In this document: positions 10,896 to 22,689 of the stretch, piece after piece
Layout of the letters: each line of letters starts with the position of its first letter
Position numbering within the stretch: position 1 is the first letter of the stretch
NCBI RefSeq assembly: GCF_021462225.1
Contig: NC_061794.1
Coordinates: forward strand, 49,839,034 to 49,903,033
DNA length: 64,000 nucleotides
Reading direction: 5' to 3'
From: Girardinichthys multiradiatus
Taxonomy: Eukaryota > Chordata > Actinopteri > Cyprinodontiformes > Goodeidae
Program-made: the position numbers and the translations under genes
Notes under the pieces: model-generated
What the model was told of the DNA's origin: nothing
Seen by the model: the letters and a program-made list of their open reading frames with translations, nothing else
Database searches by the model: none

Positions 10896-10935
10896 TATTT
10901 CAGACTCTATTCTTAGCAGAATAGAGTCTGAAATA
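10896..10935. repeat. perfect 18-bp inverted repeat, 4-nt loop
   Basis: Arms 10896-10913 and 10918-10935 are exact reverse complements around the loop TAGC. The arm contains TTTCAGACTCTATTCT. It lies in slc6a8 intron 1 and is not at a recognised transposon end. Confidence 0.9.
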
Positions 10936-11518
10936 GTACAAAAAACCTCAGCAGGGGTAATCAACACACACATTAGTAAAGATTCAGCAAGAGTACGGTG
11001 GAATCTGGAGGGTGCGAATATATATAGTATATATAATATATATAAGTCTGAGTGTGTTTGCAAGAATTAGACTGTCAACACTGATAGAAGCACCATTGTC
11101 CTTGAGAAGAGAGGTGGAAGTTTTATCAATCATAGTCCTATCAGCACACAGCTGGTAGGGGAGTGCTGGGGAAGAGCGTCATGTTTATATAACATCCAGG
11201 AGATATTTTGTCGATAGCCAGTTAGCAGAAGTTGCCAAGGCCACATTGGGGCGCCAGATTTAGAAAAACAAATGTTGTGGTTCAGGCAGTTGTGAATTTC
11301 CAACCACCTTAAGAGTTTTACTGGTATGTCTCAATTGCAAATCCAAATAACCAAATTTCTGGTATTTTCCGCAGATCTGGAGCGAACAATTTCTCCAAGA
11401 TTATATCCTTTAACCTCTGAGTCCAACCGCTGCCAGGCTGCGATTCTGTTCAAGAATCGTGTCCAACTTGTGATTCTGCTCTCTTAACATTTCAGTCTGA
11501 GTGTTGATCGCTCTACAT

Positions 11519-12209
11519 CAGGGATGTCAAAGTCAAATACACCGAGGACCAAAAAACCAAATTTGCTACAAGCCAAGGGCCAGACTGGTTCAATGTTTAT
11601 TAAAACATATTGAAATGATTGCACATAGCCTATTGAACCAAGACCTAACACAGAGTACATTATTTAATAAATAAATGAATAAAGCAATATTTTGTTATGG
11701 ATCTGTCAGTAACCTCAAGGGAAAACATTTTCAACAGGCAAACAGCTAAAAATGTAATTGGTTTGAAAAATAAAGTATGTTTCTTAATATCAAGATGAAT
11801 ACATAAATAAAAGTGCGTGCATTATAAACTTTATATTGCATTATATTCTTTCATTACAACCAAACTTTCTCCACACAGGTTGCCTTTTGCCTCCGTGAAC
11901 ATGTACTCTGCCTCCCACCTGGCTTGAAACCCCCTGTTTTCAGCGTCCACCTTACGTTTAACCATGTTTGTGGACGGGGGTACCTGAAAGTTGATTGCTG
12001 ATGAACAATGAAGCCGCTTGTGCGTGCTACAGTGACTTCGCGGACTACCGTTGCATTGTGGGGAATGTAGTGTTGGTGCGTGCAAAACGCCAGCAGGCCT
12101 CTGTGACCTGCGGGCCGGTTCTAATAGTAATTAAATATCATCCAGGGGGCCATAGATAATTAAGTCGCGGGCCAGAGTCGGCCCGTGGGCCTTGACTTTG
12201 ACATATGTG
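11519..12209 (-). mobile_element. hAT-type non-autonomous transposon
   Basis: The 691-bp element begins CAGGGATGTCAAAGTCAA and ends with the complement of CACATATGTCAAAGTCAA, giving about 18-bp inverted repeats with few mismatches. It is flanked by the 8-bp direct repeat CTCTACAT (11511-11518 and 12210-12217), which fits hAT insertion (nTnTAnAn-like). GGCCCG/GGGCC-rich subterminal sequence is typical of fish Charlie-like MITEs. It keeps a scrap of transposase on the minus strand. Confidence 0.85.
11831..11977 (-). pseudogene. hAT transposase N-terminal scrap
   Basis: Inside the MITE, the minus-strand frame contains MVKRKVDAENRGFQARWEAE followed by YMFTEAKGN and LCGES, then VMKEYNA. This resembles the N-terminus and the first cysteine of the BED-like zinc finger of Charlie/GTF2IRD2-type hAT transposases. 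The first part of the finger (PVCLVC-like) is missing and everything C-terminal is deleted. The annotated open frame extends further upstream to 12085 but the homologous part starts at this methionine. No function remains. Confidence 0.6.
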
Positions 12210-12334
12210 CTCTACATTAACCATTCAAATCTTTTTTGGGTGTTATATAATCTAGAACTCTAGTATTCCAAATTTGAGATTAGAAAATGATCAAAGGCTG
12301 CAGGGAATCTGACTTCCTAAGGTGCTGGATACCA

Positions 12335-12515
12335 GCTTGTTGTCGGGTTGGTGTTCTGCAACTTTTAGATGGTTCCCTTATTCAACACACCTGAAGTGGT
12401 TGACTGGGTCATTAACAGACCCATGACATTTACTGAGGGAGAATTTAAATCTGGTGTGTTGGAGCAGGAATTCCACTAAAAGTGTCAGTCCAGGAACCAG
12501 AGTTGGGCACCATTC
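12335..12515. mobile_element. probable hAT-like MITE
   Basis: The block has GTTCTGCAACTTTTAGATGG, TTCAACACACCTGAA, a mirrored GGTGTGTTGGAGCAGG, and GGAACCAGAGTTGGGCACC. The inward and outward copies of the ACACACCTG motif give it partial inverted symmetry. I recognise the pattern as a widespread fish MITE. The borders are not certain and no target duplication was confirmed. A related-looking CTCCAGTCCTGGAAACC motif lies near 12940-12960. Confidence 0.45.
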
Positions 12516-13894
12516 CAAGGGAAGGTTCTGATGTCAAAAACTACAGTTTTATTTGTTGAATAACTGGATGCAATGAAAAACAACGTCTCTCAAGGATTGT
12601 TAGCATTCATTTAATGCCAAAGAGGACTGGACCAGTAAAGGTGGCACAAGTCTTTGAATGATCCTAAAGAAGCCCCCTAAATCAGAGAGTCAACCAGAAA
12701 ACCTGGATCTGGTGCACTGAAACAACACTAACACACACATGGACACATGCATGCAGAGGGGAGGAATCAGAGGCCAAACACAACCCTTCAGGCCTGAAGC
12801 TTTGCAGACATCACACTGACTCTCTGCCAAATACCAACGTATCTAAGCTGAGTTTCACTTCCTGTGGATCACAAAGATGGACCATGAGCTGCACTAAACA
12901 TGACTCTGCAGATCAGCATGGGGGTCAGCAAACTCCAGCTCCAGTCCTGGAAACCCCAAACACACTGCCTGCTTTAGTGTGACTATGGTCATTATAAGAG
13001 TTTAAATGAGCAAATGAATCTGCTCCTGTAATCCATCAGCCCCTTTAAGAAAACACCACCTGGAGATGAAGAAGCGTGCATCAGCTTAGATCTCCGCTCT
13101 ACTGTTTGTGCTTGTTAGACACAGGTCAATAAAGTCTTTTCATTGCTGCGGTTCCTTCAGTTTCAGAATGACTGTGGTGCGAGAAGGACTTTTCATCATG
13201 CCCGAGCTTCATCTGAATCTTCAAGTATCACTCACTCACACACACACACACACAGAAGATCCTGTGCAGGAACCTCCAGAAGACTCCACTCCAAACCTTA
13301 ACCCTTCTGCTGAAGAAGTGTTTGGTTTGTTTTTCAGGTTTTCAAGTGAGGGAGGTCAAACTGAAGGTCGAACCATCAACCTTTCAATGAAGAGAAAAAC
13401 ACAAAATGATAAAATGATGCTATACCTCCAGGAGAGCCTCACCAACAAGACTGCCTGCATGTCAGATGTTTTTAGGTCTCTGGAGTGCGTCCAGCTGTCC
13501 TTGAGAGGATTTCATCGAAGTTTGAAATAATTTTTATTTATTAGAGTTATCAGAACTAATCGGACTCACTGAGACTCTTATTGTTTGGTTCATATCCTCC
13601 TGCCCTTCTGCAGGTCTCCATGGTAACGAACCTTTGGTCGGGTCTGTGTTAACGAGTGGGGAATCGAGTCAGCATGTAGAGCAGAGATTAACAGGAATGG
13701 CCTGTAATCTTTTAATCCAGTTGCCAGGTTTCACCTCTACTCTGCCCTTGTTCCTTTTTAACTGTCCCTGTTTGCCTCATCTGGTGGTTTAAACTGGTTT
13801 AGGGTAAACTGGAGATGTTTACTGGGGAGCTTGCAGAGATCCTGTAAGAAGACATCACTTCTACGTTCATGAAGGTTGTCTGTGCTCACATTAA
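12516..13894. other. intron sequence, no gene recognised
   Basis: slc6a8 intron 1. A 140-codon frame at 13108-13530 includes a short CA repeat and no recognisable domain; I treat it as chance. Confidence 0.45.
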
Positions 13895-13944
13895 CTGACA
13901 TTAATCAGTTATGTTCCCTCCTGAACATAACTGATTAATGTCAG
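13895..13944. repeat. perfect 22-bp inverted repeat, 6-nt loop
   Basis: Arms 13895-13916 and 13923-13944 are exact reverse complements with the loop CCTCCT. The left arm begins CTGACATTAATCAGTTATG. It would fold as a very stable hairpin in RNA or as a cruciform in DNA. It sits in slc6a8 intron 1 and not at a recognised transposon end. Confidence 0.92.
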
Positions 13945-14482
13945 CAGGTTTATTAGCTGCTCCTTAATTTCTTCATTAGAAAACAGCCTCGTTAAGTTCA
14001 GAGGCCACAGAAAATATTAATGCAGTCCTTTAATATGTTCATGGCCCAATGTGAATTTCACCATTTAACGTTTATGTCAGAGAAGAAAGAGACACGACTG
14101 ATTCATAAAGACATCAATTTCCATTTAAAATAAGAACTGAGCCTGAACTGGTCCTCACAAAGACACCAGCTCCCTGTCACTTTATCAGCAGCAAAGAGCC
14201 ACAGCTTGTGTGTGTGTCCTTCACAGGGTTACTGCAGCACCAACACACACACACACACTCTCTCTGCAGGACAATACATCAAAATGGCTCTGATTTATTA
14301 GAGGACAAAGACAAAAAGGACAAACTGAGGAGAGAAAGAAAGAGTGAGGCAAAAAGGACAAAGAAAAACAAATTAGGACAAAAATAACTTGTATATAGAT
14401 TATGTGAGACAATAGAAACTGAATTGAGGGAGGAGAAGAGAAACAAGAGAAAAGGAGTGATGGAAGGATAAAGAAGAAGGAA

Positions 14483-14745
14483 AATGGGCTGCATTTGTAT
14501 AGCTTTTTATCAAGTCTTAAGACGCCAAAGGTCTTCACACTACATCAGTCATCCACCCATTCACACACTGACAGTGGTAGGCTACATTTTCGCTACATTG
14601 CCGTACGATCGGTGCCACAGGGCCCTCTGACCACCACCAGCAGGCAAAGACGGGTGAAGTGTCTTGCCCAAGGACCGGTTGTGTCTCTGGGCCTGTTACA
14701 GGTTAAAGGACGAACCCCAACCACCTGAGCCACCGTCACCCCAAA
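14483..14745 (-). mobile_element. tRNA-derived SINE
   Basis: On the minus strand the element starts near 14745 with GGTGGCTCAGGTGGT, an A-box-like tRNA head, and has GGGGTTCGTCC as a damaged B box. The body follows (CTTGGGCAAGACACTTCACC), then the tail ending with TTGATAAAAAGCTATACAAATG. The tail is shared with a fragment at 19825-19935. The head looks shortened between the A and B boxes. It is a non-coding retroposon normally copied by a LINE with a similar tail. The tract before it (14221-14480) is only GA/AG-rich sequence with a short CA run. Confidence 0.7.
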
Positions 14746-16005
14746 AGGAAGGAAGCACTAGTTCAGACCTCTGAGGTTTGTTTGAAAGCTTTGGAAACAT
14801 ATCAGTTTAGAGAAGAGACAGACGCTGAACAATGAGGCTAACTAAACACAAGAAAGGTCCTTCAGGTTTGCTGAATCAGATGAGAGGCATGTGACCTTTA
14901 CAGAAAGTCTAACAGTAATGTGAGAACTCGACCTTTTCACTGAATCCTCCTGCTCTTTCTCAGACCTTTCCGCTGTCCAGCTCAAAGAGGCAGACCGTGA
15001 GAGCGAGACCTTTTCAGATGAGAAGATGCCACCCTGCAGTTTGTTCAGCTTGATAAAAGCAGACATGATGAACTTCCTCCTGTCGCCTCTTCATTCTTCT
15101 AAACCAGACTGGAATAATTCTGCAAAACGCTAACCAGCAAGAAGTTAGCTGTTTGTGACGTTCTGAAACATGGTTCTGAGTCAACCCTGTTCTATCCAGG
15201 TTCTGTAAAAAGATGGATGATGCAGCCAATGGTGTGAAAAAAGAGGCCAATGCTGCAGCACCTTAAACCTGTATTCTGTCTAAACAGCAGCAGGGGGCAA
15301 CTGTGGGACTAAAATCATTTCTAATTCAGTCCTTTAAGGTGGTCCAACAGTTCTCCGGGATTTCTGAAGGTCTGTTAGAGTTTGGACATTGGCTGTTTCT
15401 CACCCAGGTTCTGACCATCCAATTTAAGCAGCACCCAGCTGTTCTGAAAACAGATGACTTTAGGGTGATAATTAGCATGTTTAATTTCAATCAGAAATTC
15501 ATTTGGGGGTAACAGGATTAAGGGTTTGTTCCACACGGACTGCTGACATGTCTGAATCCTCTGATTGATTCTGTAGTTTAAATGTGGAAATGATGGTGGA
15601 CTTTCACATGTTTTCACATGTTTGAAGGATCGGGATTGTGCTTCAGAAATCTAAGGGTCATCTTTAAAACCCAAAAGGTTTAATAATAAAACTAGATTTT
15701 TCTCTCTGTTTTTGGTTTAAAATATGATGTGAAACATCTTTATCTTGAATTGAATTGAATTATTAGTACCATCAAGGTCCTGATCATCTGACCAGTCCTA
15801 TCATTAGCTGCTTGTCGGGCTTTCAAACCATTTGACCTTTTCCTGTTGAGGCGTATTGAAAGCATACAAAGGAAGATACACATGATGAAGATCACTGAAT
15901 AAATGTGTGAACATAAAAAGTCAATGTAACAACATTAACAAATTAAGTTATGAAAATGCTTTTTTCATCAGTAGCACTGAAGAAAAGGACAGAACAACCT
16001 GTTTA
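14746..16005. other. intron sequence, nothing recognised
   Basis: No gene found. A short TTGAATTGAATTGAA stretch at 15743-15757 may be a remnant of an L2-type tail. Short frames on both strands carry no known domain. Confidence 0.4.
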
Positions 16006-17080
16006 CCAGATTCAATTCAATTCAGTTTATTTATATAGCGCCAATTGCATCCAGTCAGTGACTTGCAACATTCACTCCTCCTGGATGAGCATGTAGAGAC
16101 AGTGGACAGTCACTGGTGTTGACTTTGCAGCAATCCCTCATACTGAGCATGCATGTAGCGACAGTGGAGAGGAAAACCTCCCTTTTAACAGGAAAAAACC
16201 TCCAGCAGAACCAGAACCAGGCTCAGTGTGAGCGGCCATCTGCCACGACCGACTGGAGGTTTGAGAGAACAGAGCAGAGACACAAAGAGAACAAAGAAGC
16301 ACTGATCCAGGAGTACTTTCTATGGGAAGGAAAAGTAAATGTTAATGGATGTAGCTCCTTTAGTCGTTTCATCTAGAAAGAAAGAACAGATAAACTCTGA
16401 TCCAGTTTTCAAGGTTAGAGTCTGAAAGAGAGCACATAGAGTTAGTCACAGTAGAAGCTCAGTCAGTAGCCATGTCTAGGAGAGAGAAAGGGTTAAACAC
16501 TAAAAGACAGGGCCATGTGGATCATCTGTAGAAGGTGAGCATTAAGTTGTTGCCAGCAGAAGCTCAGACAATGCCCCTCTCCAGAAAGGTGTCACAGGTA
16601 GACACAGAGTCAGGCCAGGTGTAACTTCTAGGAAGAGAAAAGAGAGAACATAAAGTTAAAAGCTGAAATAACAGCAAACAATGCAGAATTGGAGAGTAGT
16701 ATGAGAATGTAGCAAAGAGGGTGAAAGTGGTCATTATGTCCTCCAGCAGCCTAAGCCTATAGCAGCATAACTACAGAGATAGTTTCAGTTCAGATTATTT
16801 AGTTAAACGGCGCTTATTTACAACAATGTCGTCTCAAGGAACCTCACAAAGGGTCCCACTGATGGTCATTGTTCTACTAAAAAACCACAAGGATTAGGAT
16901 ACCTCCCTCTGTCAGACTGATTATAACCATTGGAAAAGAGAAGGGGTCATACAGGTAGCAGAAATGGAGGGTGTGTTTGCACCTAAACCATGACTAAGCC
17001 GGTTTAGGCTAAACCTGACTCCCCCTTACTCCAACCAACAGGGAGGGAAGAAGACTCCCTCCCTGGTAAACTAAGCCACT

Positions 17081-17662
17081 CTAACTATAAGTTTTATCAA
17101 AAAGGAAAGTTTTAAGCCTAGCCTTAAAAGTAGACAGGGTGTCTGCCTCACGGACTAAAACTGGGAGCTGGTTCCACAGGAGAGGAGCCTGATAACTAAA
17201 GGATCTGCCTCCCATTCTACTTCTAGAGACTCTAGGAACCACCAGTAAACCTGCAGTCTGAGAACAAAGTGCTCTGTTAGGAACATATGGACCAATCAGA
17301 TCTCTGATGTATGATGGAGCTAGATCATTAAGGGCTTTATATGTGAGGAGGATAATTTTAAATTCTATTCTGGATTTAACAGGGAGCCAATGAAGGGAAG
17401 CTAAAATAGGAGAAATATGATCTCTCTTTTTAATTTTCATCAGAACTCTTGCTGCAGCATTTAGAATCAGCTGAAGGCTTTTAACTGCATTTTGTGGACA
17501 TCCTGATAGTAAAGAATTACAATAGTCCAGCCTTGAAGTAACAAATGCATGGACTAGTTTTTCAGCATCACTCCTGGACAGGATATTTCTAATTTTGGCA
17601 ATGTTCTGGAGATGAAAGAAGGAAATCCTAGAAACCTGTTTAATATGGGATTTAAATGACAT
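17081..17662 (-). pseudogene. L2 ORF2 C-terminal domain
   Basis: Translation starts SFKSHIKQVSRISFFHLQ and continues with SRLDYCNSLLSGCP, LQLILNAAARVLM, DHISPILASLHWLPV and YKALNDLAPSYI. It ends at STFKARLKTFLFDK. This is the full thumb/C-terminal region of a fish L2 reverse transcriptase polyprotein. It belongs to the same element as the frame at 17666-18769 and is separated from it by one stop codon (GAC-TAG context at 17663-17665). Confidence 0.85.
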
Positions 17663-17665
17663 GTC

Positions 17666-18769
17666 CTAGTCAAAAATAACACCAAGGTTTTTTACTTTAT
17701 TATCAGAGGTCAATTTAATGCCATCCATGTTAAGTGATTGACTAAGCAGTTTCTTTTTTAAAGACTCCGATGAAGCTAATATTTCTGATAACTCAGGAAG
17801 CTCCACAGGATCAAAACAGTCCAAACACAAATCAAGTTCTGCAGTTATTTCCAATGTTTTCTCACTTGCTGAGGATGATGTAATCATCTTCAGGAGTATG
17901 TCAAAGATTTTATTTTTAATAGAATCAATTTTATTTAAGAAGAATCCCATAAAGTCATGACTACTGAGAGCTAAGGGAATGGATGGCTCAACAGAGCTAT
18001 GACTCTGTGTAAGTTTAGCAACTGTACTAAAGAGAAACCTAGGATTATTCTTGTTCTCTTCTATTAATGATGAGAAATAAGCTGTTCTAGCTTGGTGAAG
18101 TGTCTTTTTATACAACAGTAGGCTATTTTTCCAGATTAAGTAGGAATCCTCTAGGTGTGTAGAGCGCCATTTTCTCTCCAATTTTCTAACATTGTGCTTT
18201 AAAGTACGCAGCTCTGAATTAAACCAAGGAGCTAGCCTGCTATGAATAATTACCTTCTTTTTCAAGGGGGCTGCATTGTCTAATGCATCACGCAATGATG
18301 AAGAAACACTATGAACAAAAGAATCAATTTGTGAAGGGGAAGAAACAGAATTATTGCCCTCCACTGTGCTTTTCAGTGATAATGAGGAAATTAAAAGTGG
18401 AACAGATTCTTTCAAGGTTGTTACAGCATCGTCTGATAATGATCTACTATAATGAAATTTTCTTTCAGGTGTGGAGTACTCGGTTAAATTAAACTCAAAG
18501 GTTATTAAGAAATGGTCAGGCAGGACAGGGTTATAAGAGAATATTGTTATGTCTTTACACTCAATGCCATATGTCAGCACAAGGTCCAGAGATTGAAGAC
18601 AAAGGTGGGTAGGTTTGTTAATGTTTTGAGCAGATTCCGAGCATTGTTTCTTTCTCAGTCCAAAACAGACACATTCACCTTTAGAACCTGCAGGACTGAT
18701 GACAGAAACTCTCTGATTTCTCCTCCTCCTAAAACCAATACAGGCATACACAACCACGCTGACAAACAC
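17666..18769 (-). pseudogene. L2 ORF2 fragment: endonuclease end plus RT N-terminus
   Basis: The frame contains SLDLVLTYGI and LPDHFLITFEFNL, which is the last catalytic (DH) motif of the LINE endonuclease. The linker follows with RKLERKWRSTHLEDSYLIWK and ARTAYFSSLIEENKNNPR, typical of L2 ORF2. After ELSEILASS it jumps directly to KKKLLSQSLNMDGIKL, so the reverse transcriptase core is missing. It ends at a stop in a segment reading NLGVIFD. The first 25-30 residues (from 18769) are probably not part of ORF2. Confidence 0.8.
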
Positions 18770-18879
18770 CAGGGAGGCCCTGGAGGAACTTTACAACTGA
18801 CTTTAATATATTTTAAGATGTGCTAAATCCGCATATTTATCTGATCTTCTTTTATCCAGAACCGATCTGTGGATAAAAC

Positions 18880-19270
18880 CCAAAGTAGGAATAAAACCCC
18901 ATATACTCCTTTTCCACCAATTCGGTTTGGAGCCTGTTCTAGTTTCCAAGCGTGATGTCAAAAAGAGGTTCCAGGGTGTGAGGGTTCCAGGGTTTAACTC
19001 CAGCACCGCAGCATACTTGAGTTTTCTGTGCAAACTGTGATGTCACTTGTGGGCGGGACAAAGCTGGAGACAATAGGAACAAGCATGGCGGAGAAGACAA
19101 AGAACGCACCATGCTGCTACTCTTCCACGATGTGTAACGCCCACTGTTGATGATGCATGCTTGGTTCTGAAAACTGGTGGAACCACGCATCAGTTCTCAA
19201 CAAAACACACAAGTTCAAGGGCACCAGAACCGAACCAGTTCAAGAACGAGAGTTCTTTCAGGGCAAAAGA
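18880..19270 (-). mobile_element. MITE with TTTTCCACCAA ends, copy 1
   Basis: This block shares sequence, in inverse orientation, with 26340-26870: both contain GTTCTTGAACTGGTTCGGTTC, a TTCCACCAGTTTT motif and AACCAAGCATG followed by CATCAACAGTGGGC. Near 18900 it has the end motif CTTTTCCACCAATTCGG, which matches the TTTTCCACCAA end of the other copy. It has no coding capacity. The superfamily is uncertain (hAT or PIF/Harbinger). Confidence 0.6.
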
Positions 19271-19820
19271 GGCTACAGTAAGGCGGGATTTTCACAAACA
19301 ACCTTCCTGCAGATCTGACACCAGCTGATGGTTTTAAAATAAAACAAAAAAGTTTTAGCCGATAAATGAGCAAAATAATTAAGATTAGTTCTCATTTAAT
19401 CCATCTCCAGTTAATTACGTCCACTTTCATACAGGTCATTAGACTTTATTGATTTTAGTTTACCTCTGTCTTACTTTTCATTATATTTTCAATTTTTTTA
19501 TTTTATTCTTTTTCTGATTAGGGCTCTTGGTTTTCACAGTCTTATTAGGATTGTATGCATGTACCTTCTTCATCATCATCATTAAAAGATTTGATTCCTT
19601 ACAGGTGATGTTCTAACCAACATCACCTGTGTTAGCACCACATTTCTGTTTCCTCATATTTAGCCTGAAATTATTTCCTTGTTTTGTTTGTGTTAGTTGT
19701 TTTTCCAGTTTCCTGTGGAAGTAAAGCAGTTGCAGACTGTCAGACGTTTCAGGAGCTGCCTGATAACATTATGGCTCTACTTGTGATGCCTCCTGGTGGC
19801 CACTGTAGAAATGCCAGCTC
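19271..19820. other. intron sequence, small hairpin, no gene
   Basis: Contains an exact 12-bp inverted repeat, ACAGGTGATGTT at 19601-19612 against 19619-19630, with a 6-nt loop. No coding signal was recognised. Confidence 0.5.
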
Positions 19821-19824
19821 CTGG

Positions 19825-19935
19825 TATATGGTGAATGGCTTGTACTTGTATAGCACTTTATCAAGTCCCTAGAGACCCCAAAGCACTTCACACTACATCC
19901 AGTCATTCACCCATTCATCCACACTGACAGAAGTG
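19825..19935 (-). mobile_element. SINE/LINE 3' tail fragment
   Basis: TTGTATAGCACTTTATCAAG, the CCCCAAAGCACTTCACACTA motif and CATTCACCCATTCA match the tail of the SINE at 14483-14745. Only the tail is present, consistent with 5' truncation. Confidence 0.6.
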
Positions 19936-20129
19936 TACAAGCCATCTCATCTTCATCCAAGGCCAGATCAGATTACATTCCTGCTGGGAGCTAAACCGTT
20001 TTGTTCAGTGTAATTAAAATGTTATCTCTATTTTATGTCATGTTTCATAATTTAGACAATTTATCAAAGCTTGATTTATGCAACCAAACTCAATGTTGTT
20101 TATAATTGCCAGACATTATTTATTATTAT

Positions 20130-20567
20130 TTTGTCACCGGTCCTGTTCATAACTTTCATGGACAGGATTTCTAGGCGCAGCCAAGGGCCGGAGGGGTTCT
20201 GGTTTGGGGACCAGTGGATTCTCGACTGGAAAAGTGTGGCTTGTCCTCTTCAGGTTGGAGGGGAGTTCCTGCCTCAAGTGGAGGAGTTTAAGTATCTCGG
20301 GGTCTTGTTCACGAGTGAGAGGAGGAATGGAGCGGGAGATCGACAGACGGATCGGTGCGGCTGCTGCAGTAATGAGGAGGTCCGTTGTGGTGAAGAGAGA
20401 GCTGAGCCGAAAAGCAAAGCTTTCGATTTACCGGTCAGTCTACGTTCCTACCCTCACCTATGGCCATGAACTTTGGGTCATGACTGAAATAACGAGATCC
20501 CGGATACAAGCGGCTGAAATGAGCTTCCTCTGTAGGATGGCCGGGCACTCCCTTAGAGATAGAAAGT
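20130..20567 (+). pseudogene. RTE/Rex3-like LINE reverse transcriptase fragment
   Basis: The sequence reads TTGTCACCGGTCCTG (LSPVL), then MDRISRRSQGPEG, VGGEFLPQVEEFKYLGVLF, a shifted segment EIDRRIGAAAAVMRRSVVVK and then LTYGHELWVMTE and RIQAAEMSFLCRMAGHSLRD. This is the palm-to-thumb region of an RTE-clade (Rex3-like) LINE. The catalytic FADD segment is missing: after FGDQWILDWK the text jumps to VACPLQVGGE. At least one frameshift lies near 20330. Truncated at both ends and inactive. Confidence 0.8.
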
Positions 20568-20569
20568 AA

Positions 20570-20908
20570 TCCTGTCTTCCTTTCAGTGACTTTTAAAGGA
20601 AAACAGCTGCTCTTCATTGGCCATAGGAACAGGAAAGCACAGCCTACAGCTGCTGACACAAAGATAATCTCATTGTTTTTCAGCCTGGTGATGATTTAAT
20701 AATTCATATCATGTATTCTAAACTATAACATGAAGCTGTTGGAAAACGAAACAGGATTTTTTTTCTTTTCTAGCTTTGTTTTACAGCAGAGAACTGAGGA
20801 GTAACCACATGACCTCACGAAGACGTAAAATGTATCAGTAACTTCATCCGTTTGTGAGGATCATACAGACATGATTAGGATTATTGGTACTGCAGCATAA
20901 TTTCTGTG

Positions 20909-20969
<61 letters not shown>

Positions 20970-21280
20970 CCTGTGTGTAGATATAGTAAAACTCTTCAGG
21001 AGGCCTTCTGTGCACGTTGTGCTCAGTTTCATCTGCAGCAGCCAATCAGCTGGACGTGCTGCTGTCGCTCTGATCGATACCACCCATCACTGCCTAACAT
21101 GATCAGGAACATGAGCTACGTCCATTTAGAGAACAGACACGTGGTTGAGACCACTGCCTCTCTGCATGATACCGAAACATGTTCAGAAACAGACCTAGAG
21201 ACGAACCGTAACTGATTCTGTTCATGCCTGACCTGCAGGTCCGACAGTGAACAGGAAAAGTTCTGAATAATTGGGTTAGA
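20570..21280. other. intron sequence with (CA)n
   Basis: Contains the dinucleotide tract at 20911-20964; nothing else recognised. Confidence 0.4.
20911..20964. repeat. (CA)n microsatellite
   Basis: About 27 uninterrupted CA units. Frames on both strands here are low-complexity shadows. Confidence 0.95.
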
Positions 21281-21284
21281 GTTA

Positions 21285-21878
<594 letters not shown>

Positions 21879-22689
21879 TCAGGACCCAATATAAGTTCTA
21901 ATGTCCGATCTCTGTCAGCGCTGAACTGCTTTGTTCTTTCCAGCAGAGTTCAGATTCTTTCCCACAGTAAGACCCAGATTACCAGTCAGATACCAGTAAC
22001 TAGTCAGAATCCAGTCAGGTTTAGATTGTGTTATCTTTCTTTGACTTTGCAGCTTTTTACTTTTAGAGAGCTGCTCCAAGTCACTCTATCAGTCAGTACC
22101 TGTCCGCCCCCCTCAGACACCAGTTCAGCACCAGTAACACACCAGTTATCTCAGTCCACCTCCAGGTAAGAGTCTCACCGACCAGTCAGAGACCAGTCAG
22201 TCAGAGCAGGTCCAGTTCAGTCTGCTGTGGACCGCTCTTCTCACTGAGAAAATGATTTAATTTGATTTAGTTTTCATTTATGAGTTCAGGTTATTTTAAA
22301 CGACTTGAGAAAAATAGATTAAAACAGGACAAAAACTTTTTTAGTTAATCCAGGAGATTTTTCTGTCAAATTAGGACCAATTTAAATAAAAAAATGAGGA
22401 ACACCGACTGGGGCGCCGCGACCTTCAAAAACAATCCACGAAGCACTTGAATGTGAGTCTGAAGAATCGCATGAGAACTGAGAGTCACGGAGGAGACGGC
22501 GGCCTGCTGGGAGACGAAGAGGACGGCCGAACCGCACTTGTGGTTCCGTTTAATCGAACCACGCCGGGTCAGGAGCGGTGCAAACTGTGTAGGAATCTCC
22601 GCAGCTCCATCCGGGGAGAGACGTCAATGAGCAGCCAGAGGTCCCTGCAGAGACCGGATCCAAGGTGCTGCGGCTCGGTCGGTCTGACT

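Larger units (their letters stand above)
16009..18770 (-). mobile_element. L2-type LINE, copy A, 5' truncated
   Basis: Read on the minus strand, the element carries the end of the endonuclease, the N-terminal part of the reverse transcriptase region, and the C-terminal domain. A 3' untranslated region of about 1 kb follows. It ends in GGCGCTATATAAATAAACTG plus TTGAA repeats at 16009-16024, as other L2 tails here. The palm of the reverse transcriptase (motifs A to D) is deleted between the codons for ILASS and ESLKKK. Two sister copies in this window (34719-37352 with 27270-27506, and 51790-54840) carry different deletions. Inserted in slc6a8 intron 1. Confidence 0.85.

Noticed and set aside
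13108..13530. 140-codon frame with Thr-His repeat
   Set aside because: Contains a CA microsatellite and no recognisable domain; inside slc6a8 intron 1.
14221..14538. Ser/Phe/Leu-rich minus frames of 105 and 71 codons
   Set aside because: Low-complexity translation of a purine-rich tract; two phases open together.
20844..21102. Open frames over the CA repeat
   Set aside because: Cys/Val and Thr/His runs come from the microsatellite in both directions.
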